From Nitrospirota bacterium (GTDB lineage: Bacteria > Nitrospirota > Nitrospiria > Nitrospirales > Nitrospiraceae): DNA of 64,000 nt. The DNA lies in the NCBI GenBank assembly GCA_030645475.1, contig JAUSMA010000029.1:62001-126000 (forward strand), in the 5' to 3' direction. The notes under the pieces are model-generated. The model ran no database searches, was not told the DNA's origin, and saw nothing but the letters and a program-made list of their open reading frames with translations. The position numbers and the translations under genes were made by a program. Shown one piece after another: positions 58,506 through 64,000 of the stretch; the first letter of the stretch is position 1, and each line of letters starts with the position of its first letter.

Positions 58506-61500
58506 TCTCTTCTCTGCTGGAATTCTCGCTGCGGCAACGGATCCTGGTTCTGGGCCTGGCCTGTCTGTTGTCCGTCGCCGGCGTATTCGCGTTTCGTGCC
58601 ATTCCGATCGACGCCTATCCCGACGTGACGAACATCCAGGTGCAGGTGCTGACCGATGCGCCGGGTCTGTCGCCGGTCGAAGTCGAACGATTCATCACCT
58701 ATCCGCTCGAACTCCAGATGACCGGCCTGCCGGGCTTGGCGGAGATTCGATCCCTGTCCAAATTCGCCCTCTCTCAGATCACGGTCGTGTTCAACGACGA
58801 CGTCGACATCTACTTCGCCCGCCAGTTGGTCCTCGAACGGATCATGGCGGCGAAAGAACGCTTGCCGGAGGGGCTCGATCCTGTGATGGCTCCCGTGAGT
58901 ACCGGGCTCGGCGAGGTCTATCAATATTATGTGGAAGGACCGCATGCGGCGGCGGCCGATTCCGCGGTCGTCGAGACCGAGCTGACGGATCAGCGCACGC
59001 TGCAGGACTGGGTCCTGCGCCCGCTGCTCAAGAGCGTGCCGGGCGTGATCGATGTGAACGGCATGGGCGGGTTCGTGAAGCAGTATCAAGTCCTGGTCGA
59101 TCCGGCGAAGCTCCGTAAATTCGACCTGACGCTCCACGATATTTACGGGGCGGTGGCGAAGAACAATGCCAACGCCGGCGGCAACGTGCTGGAGCGCCAT
59201 GCGGAACGTGCGATCGTCCGTGGGCTGGGCCTGATCAAGACCGTGAGCGATGTCGAATCCATCATCGTCAAAGAATCCGGCGGCACGCCGGTGTTCGTCC
59301 GCGATGTCGCGGAGGTCCGCATCGGCCACGCCGTCCGCCATGGGGCCGTGGTGCTCAACGGCGAACGGGAGGTCGTAGCCGGCACCGTGCTCATGATTCG
59401 CGGAGGCAATGCGCGGCAGGTGGTCGAAGCGGTCAAGAGCAAGGTGGACGATCTGCAGCAGAGTCACATCCTCCCCGCAGGCACGAAGCTCCTGCCTTTC
59501 TATGACCGCATCGAGTTGGTCACGGCGGCGATCGATACGGTGCGGGATGCCCTGATCGAAGGGATCGTGCTGGTGGTCTTCGTCTTCTTTTTCTTCCTGG
59601 GCCACGTTCGTAGCGCCCTCGTCGTGACGGTCTCGCTCATCGTGACCCCCCTGATCACATTCATCGTGATGCAGCGGCTGGGGCTCTCGGCCAATTTGAT
59701 GACGCTCGGCGGGCTCGCCATCGCGATCGGTGAAATCGCGGACGGGTCGTTGGTCGTCGTGGAAAACGTCTATCGGCATCTCGCGCAGAATAACAGCGCG
59801 GCGGGGAGAAGCAAGCTTGACGTCATCCTTCACGCGACGAAAGAAGTAGGCAGGCCGATCCTCTTCGGCATTCTGATCATCAGCGTCGTGTTTCTCCCCC
59901 TCATGACGCTCCAGGGTATGGAAGGGAAGATGTTCGCGCCGCTGGCCTATACGCTGGTCATCGCGCTTCTGGTTTCGGTCGTCGTCACGCTGACTCTGTC
60001 GCCGGTCCTCGCATCGCTGCTCTTGCGCGGAAACCATCCGGAGGAAACGCGCCTCACGTTCTGGATGAAACAGCGCTATGTGCCGGTACTGCAATGGACG
60101 CTCCGGCATCGCAGCCGCGTACTGACCGGCTCGACGGCGATCGTGCTCTGCAGCCTCGCGCTGGTTCCGCTCGTGGGGAGAGAGTTCATCCCTCTACTGG
60201 AGGAAGGAGCCCTGACGCCCCAGATTGTGCGGCTGCCGAGCGTCTCGCTGCCGGAGTCCATCGAGATGGAGAAGCGCACACATAAGGCGATGCTGGAGTT
60301 TCCCGAAGTGCGGATGGCCGTGAGCAGGATCGGGCGGCCGGACATCGCCTTTGGGCCGGAAGAGCCGAACGAGAGCGATCCGATCGTGACCCTGACCGAT
60401 CGGAGCACATGGAAGACGGCATCCACGCAGGCGCAATTGACCGATGCCATCCGGAAAAAGTTGGCGGAGATCCCGGGCATTTCGGTCCTCATGAGCCAGC
60501 CGATTCAAGAACGGGTGGACGAACTCATCTCCGGCATCAGGACCGAATGTGCGATCAAGCTCTTCGGGGAGGATCTCGACGTCCTGCACGACAAGGCGGC
60601 GGAGATCGCCGCCTTGATGCAGCAGATCGAGGGCGTTAAAGACATTAAAGTCGAGCAGATTGCCGGTCAGCCCTATCTGACGGTCGACATCGACCGGCAG
60701 AAGATCGCTCGCTTCGGTATCAACGTGGCAGACGTGCAGGAGATCATCACCACCGCCATCGGCGGCAAGGCGGCGACCTACGTGTACGAAGGCGAACGGC
60801 GGTTTCAATTGACGCTTCGGTTCCCGGAACTGCAGCGCAACAGCATCGGCACCATCGGAGAGATTCGGGTGAAGTCGGCGTCCGGTGCGCTGATCCCGAT
60901 GAGCGAACTCGCCACGATCGAAATGCGCGAAGGCCCAGCCCGCATCAGCCGTGAGCAGGTCCATCGCCGCATTTACATCGGTTTCAACGTCGTGGGACGC
61001 GACATCGGCGGCGTTGTGGATGAAGGGCGCAAGAGACTCGCGGCCCAGGTGCGCCTTCCTGAGGGGTACCACGTCACGTGGGGCGGGGTCTTCGAGAACA
61101 TGGAGCGGGCGAACGCGCGGCTTTTACTTGTGGTGCCGGTCACGCTGGGGCTCGTCTTCTTTCTGCTCTTCTGGGCCTTTCACTCGCTCCGCTACGCGAC
61201 GTTGATCATTATGAATCTCCCCTTTGCCTTGATCGGGGGCTTCGTGTCTCTCTGGTTGAGCGGGCAATACCTGAGCGTGCCGGCTTCCATCGGCTTTATC
61301 GAACTATTCGGTTTGGCGGTCGGGAACGGGATTGTGCTGGTGTCCTATATCAATCAGTTGCGAAACGAAGGCATGCAAATGGACCAGGCGATCGTCAAGG
61401 GGTGCGTCCTCCGTCTACGCCCGGTCGTCATGACGATGATGACGACGCTGCTGGGTCTCCTGCCGCTGGCGCTCGCGCAAGGAATCGGGGCCGAAGTCCA

Positions 61501-61633
61501 GCGGCCGCTCGCGACGGTCGTGATCGGCGGTCTCTTCACTTCGACCGCGCTCACGCTGGTGGTGTTGCCTGCCTTGTATCGATGGTTCGCAGAAAAAGAA
61601 GCGGGGAAAGAGCATGCGCCGGAGTGGGTGTGA
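58502..61633 (+). CDS. Heavy-metal-type RND efflux pump (CzcA/CusA-like)
   Basis: 1043 aa, twelve membrane helices with large periplasmic loops after helices 1 and 7 (DAYPDVTNIQVQVLTDAPGLSPVEVERFITYPLE at the first loop). TM4 motif AIGEIADGSLVVVENV keeps the Asp and Glu-Asn of HME pumps but has Glu before the Asp region, unlike the DFG...DGA of CzcA or AIGAMVD of CusA, so the substrate ion is uncertain. Ends PALYRWF. Proton-driven export of a divalent or monovalent metal is likely. Confidence 0.93.
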   Translation: MISSLLEFSLRQRILVLGLACLLSVAGVFAFRAIPIDAYPDVTNIQVQVLTDAPGLSPVEVERFITYPLELQMTGLPGLAEIRSLSKFALSQITVVFNDDVDIYFARQLVLERIMAAKERLPEGLDPVMAPVSTGLGEVYQYYVEGPHAAAADSAVVETELTDQRTLQDWVLRPLLKSVPGVIDVNGMGGFVKQYQVLVDPAKLRKFDLTLHDIYGAVAKNNANAGGNVLERHAERAIVRGLGLIKTVSDVESIIVKESGGTPVFVRDVAEVRIGHAVRHGAVVLNGEREVVAGTVLMIRGGNARQVVEAVKSKVDDLQQSHILPAGTKLLPFYDRIELVTAAIDTVRDALIEGIVLVVFVFFFFLGHVRSALVVTVSLIVTPLITFIVMQRLGLSANLMTLGGLAIAIGEIADGSLVVVENVYRHLAQNNSAAGRSKLDVILHATKEVGRPILFGILIISVVFLPLMTLQGMEGKMFAPLAYTLVIALLVSVVVTLTLSPVLASLLLRGNHPEETRLTFWMKQRYVPVLQWTLRHRSRVLTGSTAIVLCSLALVPLVGREFIPLLEEGALTPQIVRLPSVSLPESIEMEKRTHKAMLEFPEVRMAVSRIGRPDIAFGPEEPNESDPIVTLTDRSTWKTASTQAQLTDAIRKKLAEIPGISVLMSQPIQERVDELISGIRTECAIKLFGEDLDVLHDKAAEIAALMQQIEGVKDIKVEQIAGQPYLTVDIDRQKIARFGINVADVQEIITTAIGGKAATYVYEGERRFQLTLRFPELQRNSIGTIGEIRVKSASGALIPMSELATIEMREGPARISREQVHRRIYIGFNVVGRDIGGVVDEGRKRLAAQVRLPEGYHVTWGGVFENMERANARLLLVVPVTLGLVFFLLFWAFHSLRYATLIIMNLPFALIGGFVSLWLSGQYLSVPASIGFIELFGLAVGNGIVLVSYINQLRNEGMQMDQAIVKGCVLRLRPVVMTMMTTLLGLLPLALAQGIGAEVQRPLATVVIGGLFTSTALTLVVLPALYRWFAEKEAGKEHAPEWV

Positions 61634-62102
61634 GGGGAGGGTGGCCTGGTCGTCCTCCGACTCGCAGAACGTGCCCGCTCGGAAGGTGCTCGTTCGATGC
61701 GCGCAGGAGCCGCCAGGTCAGCCTGCTTTTAGGAACGGGAGACGAGCGAGCGGAGGAGCGCGATCCCGCTGCGGAAAGTGCCGTCTCTTCTGTGCTACCA
61801 TGGGTTTGTTCTTTTCAGATCGCCGGTCTGGCCGGACCCGGCGAAAGGTATACCGACAGGCCGTCGTACGTTCATTGCCGAGTAGGCTGTGGGAAACCAA
61901 TTCGGCACAGCAGGTCTTAGACCTTTGATGGCCTACACGTCTTGGACAAGAGGAGAACACTCCCGCAGGATGCTCAAAAAGGCCGTCCAGCAAGGCCGCA
62001 GCGAGTGAAGGCCCGAGGCGTACCCTTGGGGGTGCGTTGAGGGTCTGAACGATGTGAGAACGCCGCTGGCGGTTTTTTTCAGCATCCTGCAAGGTCATAA
62101 TC
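61634..62102. other. Repeat-bearing spacer
   Basis: No gene supported. Holds a 23-base match (61684-61706) to the repeat in 50853-50875, and MITE-like copy 2 (61965-62090). The next gene starts 13 bp after the element, so its promoter lies in or before the element. Confidence 0.5.
61965..62090. repeat. MITE-like element, copy 2
   Basis: 126 bp, ends GCAGGATGCTCAAAAA and, inverted, GCAGGATGCTGAAAAAAA. Interior GGCCGTCCAGCAAGGCCGCAGCGAG is the reverse complement of the matching part of copy 1, so orientation is opposite. Contains a terminator-like CGCCGCTGGCGG followed by TTTTTTT (62061-62079). Confidence 0.75.
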
Positions 62103-63284
62103 ATGCCGTTGATTCCTGAGCCGCTAAAACACCGCCTCGTTCAGCTTCGCCGCGTGCTCCATGAGTACCCGGAACTCAGCGGGCAGGAAGTGAATACCGC
62201 TGCCGTCATCTGCAAATTTCTCGATGGTCTGGCCATCAGGTATCGGGCTCAGGTTGCTGGGCACGGAGTTGTCGCCGATATTCCAGGACGCGCCGGAGTC
62301 CCTTGCGTCGTCTTGCGTGCCGATACGGACGCGCTGCCGATTCAGGAAGACACCGGCCTGGATTTCGCGTCGGTCCATGACGGCGTCATGCATGCCTGCG
62401 GCCACGATGGGCACACGACGATGTTGCTGGGCGCGGCGGCGCTCCTCTCCGAGGAGAAAGACCTGCCGGCTCCCGTGCGATTGATTTTTCAGCCGGCAGA
62501 GGAAAAAGGCACCGGTGCGCTAGCTATGATCAAGGCCGGGGCGCTGGATGGCGCGGGCATGATCTTCGGCGGCCACCTCGATCGCCACTATCACCCGGGG
62601 GCCATCGTCGTGTCCGAGGGCGCCGTCAATGCGTCATCGGATAATTTCTCGATTGAGATCATCGGACAGGGCGCGCACGGAGCCCGCCCCCATGAAAGCA
62701 TCGACGCCGTCGTGGTCGGGAGCCTTATGATCATGGCGCTGCAAACGATCGTCTCGCGCGAAGTCGATCCGGCCCGCCCGTCGGTTGTGTCTGTCGGTCA
62801 GTTCCATGCGGGGACTGCGCCGAACGTCATCGCGGGACAGGCCAGACTGGACGGCACCGTTCGGGCGCAGGATCCCGCAGTGCGGCAACAGCTTCTTTCC
62901 TCCATCCGCCGCATTGCCGAATCAATCGGCCAGCTGCACGGAGCCAAGACCAAGGTCACCGTGAATGAGGGCACGCCGCCGTTGATCAATACGCCGGAAA
63001 TGGTAAGCCTGGCGCGCCGCGCGGCAATCGCAGCGGTGGGGGAGGCCAACGTGTTGCCGCTCAAGACGGCCAACATGGGCGCGGAGGATTTCAGCTACTA
63101 CATGGAAAGCGTTCCGGGAGCTTATGTCCGGTTCGGAAGTCAGGTTCCCGGCAAGGAAGGTTTTCCCGCGCATTCCAGCAAGTTCGACTTCGACGAAGAG
63201 GCCTTGGCCGTCGGCGCGGCCTACTACCAGGCCATTGCCAAGATTGCCGGCCAGCGACTCAGCGAGCAAACGTCCCGTTCCTGA
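62103..63284 (+). CDS. M20D-family amidohydrolase (N-acyl-amino-acid/hippurate type)
   Basis: 393 aa. Metal site: HACGHDGHTTMLLGAAALL (Cys, His, His), preceded by LRADTDALPIQEDTGLDF and followed by FQPAEEKGTGALAMIKAGAL, with a dimerisation domain carrying GAHGARPHESIDAVVVGSLM and APNVIAGQARLDGTVR. Cleaves an N-acyl group from amino acids or related compounds; substrate unknown. A GNAT gene follows 19 bp on. Confidence 0.93.
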   Translation: MPLIPEPLKHRLVQLRRVLHEYPELSGQEVNTAAVICKFLDGLAIRYRAQVAGHGVVADIPGRAGVPCVVLRADTDALPIQEDTGLDFASVHDGVMHACGHDGHTTMLLGAAALLSEEKDLPAPVRLIFQPAEEKGTGALAMIKAGALDGAGMIFGGHLDRHYHPGAIVVSEGAVNASSDNFSIEIIGQGAHGARPHESIDAVVVGSLMIMALQTIVSREVDPARPSVVSVGQFHAGTAPNVIAGQARLDGTVRAQDPAVRQQLLSSIRRIAESIGQLHGAKTKVTVNEGTPPLINTPEMVSLARRAAIAAVGEANVLPLKTANMGAEDFSYYMESVPGAYVRFGSQVPGKEGFPAHSSKFDFDEEALAVGAAYYQAIAKIAGQRLSEQTSRS

Positions 63285-63303
63285 CCTAGCGTACAGGGCT
63301 GTC

Positions 63304-64000
63304 ATGATTCGGATCAGAGAAGCCCGCGAAGAAGATGTCGGCCAGATCCGCGAGATCTTTCTCGCCGTGTACGGCGCCGACTATCCCCATCATGAGGTCT
63401 ACGACGAACTCTGGTTGAAGCGCTCCGTCTTCACCGACGACGCGCTGATTCTCGTCGCCGAAGATACAGATGCGGGACGGGTGATCGGCACCGCCTCAGT
63501 GCTTTTCGACTTCGGGGCCCATTCCGACCTCGTCGGAGAGTTCGGCCGTCTCGCCGTCCATCCAGACTACCGCCGGTTACAGGTCGGCAAGCTGCTCATG
63601 GACAAGCGGCTCGAAGCCATTCAGAACCGCTTGCACGTCGGGCTGGTCGTCGCGCGCACCGTACATCCCTATGCCCAGCGGATCAGCCTCGCGCACGGCT
63701 TCATCCCCACCGGTTTTCTGCCGCTGAAGCATTTCTTCCATCACCGCGAGAGCTTTGCCCTGCTGGCCCGGTATTTCGGCGATGCGCTGGCCTTGCGCCG
63801 CAACAATCCGCGGATCATTCCCGAGGCCTACGCCTTGGCTAATCTCGTGATGAACCACCCGCCGCTCACGCCGGATTTCATCGTCGACGAAGATTCCGCG
63901 CCGTATCCAGCCGGCGGAGACTACACCATCGAACAGCTGCAAGCCGAAGGCTATCCGGCCTTGCTGCGCATTGAGCGAGGGCGGGTCCGCAACCGGGAAA
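63304..64000 (+). CDS. GNAT-family acetyltransferase, truncated by window end
   Basis: 232 codons remain open to the last base. N-terminal GNAT module: MIRIREAREEDVGQIREIFL, FGRLAVHPDYRRLQVGKLLMDKRLEAI (acetyl-CoA pyrophosphate loop, R-x-x-x-x-G-K/R variant) and HPYAQRISLAHGFIPTGFLPL. The C-terminal region after residue 150 (YFGDALALRRNNPRIIPEAYALANLVMNHPPL) belongs to a further domain not identified. Adjacent amidohydrolase suggests an N-acyl compound metabolism pair. Only the 5' part is visible. Confidence 0.8.
   Translation, partial: MIRIREAREEDVGQIREIFLAVYGADYPHHEVYDELWLKRSVFTDDALILVAEDTDAGRVIGTASVLFDFGAHSDLVGEFGRLAVHPDYRRLQVGKLLMDKRLEAIQNRLHVGLVVARTVHPYAQRISLAHGFIPTGFLPLKHFFHHRESFALLARYFGDALALRRNNPRIIPEAYALANLVMNHPPLTPDFIVDEDSAPYPAGGDYTIEQLQAEGYPALLRIERGRVRNRE

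Noticed and set aside
58256-60109. 617-codon minus-strand frame opposite the RND pump
   Set aside because: Shadow of a well-supported gene; His/Arg/Asp-rich composition is the antisense of normal codons.
1-64000. CRISPR arrays, prophage genes or integrases
   Set aside because: No regularly spaced identical repeats and no phage or recombinase gene found; word repeats are irregular and mutated.

Overview
The window is a chromosomal segment of a GC-rich bacterium. The best guess is a Nitrospira-like organism (phylum Nitrospirota). The reasons are the very high density of small c-type cytochromes, a three-gene 2-oxoacid:ferredoxin oxidoreductase with fused gamma-delta subunit, a b6f-like cytochrome b fused to cytochrome c, arrays of universal-stress and phosphoribosyltransferase genes, and repeat-filled spacers. 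There is no rRNA, nxr or other marker gene here, so the assignment is an inference. I saw no tRNA, rRNA, CRISPR array, transposase or prophage.

Region 1 (1-3400) is a restriction-modification island of lower GC: Vsr-type nick endonuclease, a cytosine-5 methyltransferase with its own HTH domain, a convergent PD-ExK putative restriction enzyme, and a small controller-type HTH protein overlapping it.

Region 2 (3700-16740), all on the plus strand, reads as a sulfur-compound respiratory island. It holds two small cytochromes, a DUF2892 membrane protein, sulfide:quinone oxidoreductase with all three catalytic cysteines, a TauE/SafE exporter, Rieske protein, a cytochrome b-c fusion, a TsdA-like diheme cytochrome, OsmC, a SorA-like sulfite oxidase with a diheme partner, a triheme cytochrome, DsrE, PPK2, DUF2231 and another cytochrome c. 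Many genes overlap by 4 bp, so several sub-operons are co-translated.

Region 3 (17000-21030) has YtxH and DksA-like proteins, then a 2-oxoacid:ferredoxin oxidoreductase (gamma-delta, alpha, beta) ending in a terminator. Region 4 (21040-25040) is an arsenic operon, arsR-arsM-arsC-arsD-arsA, with two ArsR-box-like palindromes and no arsenite permease gene.

Region 5 (25400-28840) has a c556-like lipoprotein, a hemerythrin-like protein, an unknown protein, two cytochromes c and an NTF2-like lipoprotein. Region 6 (28879-40445) is almost all on the minus strand. It has an ADP-forming acyl-CoA synthetase, a cytochrome c, two copies of a phosphoribosyltransferase/tandem-Usp module, a second NTF2-like protein, Hsp20, small zinc-ribbon proteins, DUF2934, a sugar nucleotidyltransferase and two winged-helix-like miniproteins. 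It resembles a stress or low-oxygen regulon.

Region 7 (40680-47230) encodes a CheB-CheR-PAS fusion, a cytoplasmic PAS histidine kinase of the NarX type, a LuxR-type regulator and a receiver-only regulator. Region 8 (48000-57100) is mixed: diaminopimelate-dehydrogenase-like protein, BON protein, four-CBS protein, a P-loop protein related to cyclic 2,3-diphosphoglycerate synthetase, MlaC, dodecin, VOC protein, flavodoxin-fold oxidoreductase and two tandem DUF2238 membrane proteins. Region 9 (57280-64000) has a metal-type RND efflux pair, an M20 amidohydrolase and a GNAT protein cut by the window end.

Two families of non-coding repeats run through the spacers: a 123-138 bp element with terminal inverted repeats (three copies), and short-word repeats made of permuted 6-9 base words.
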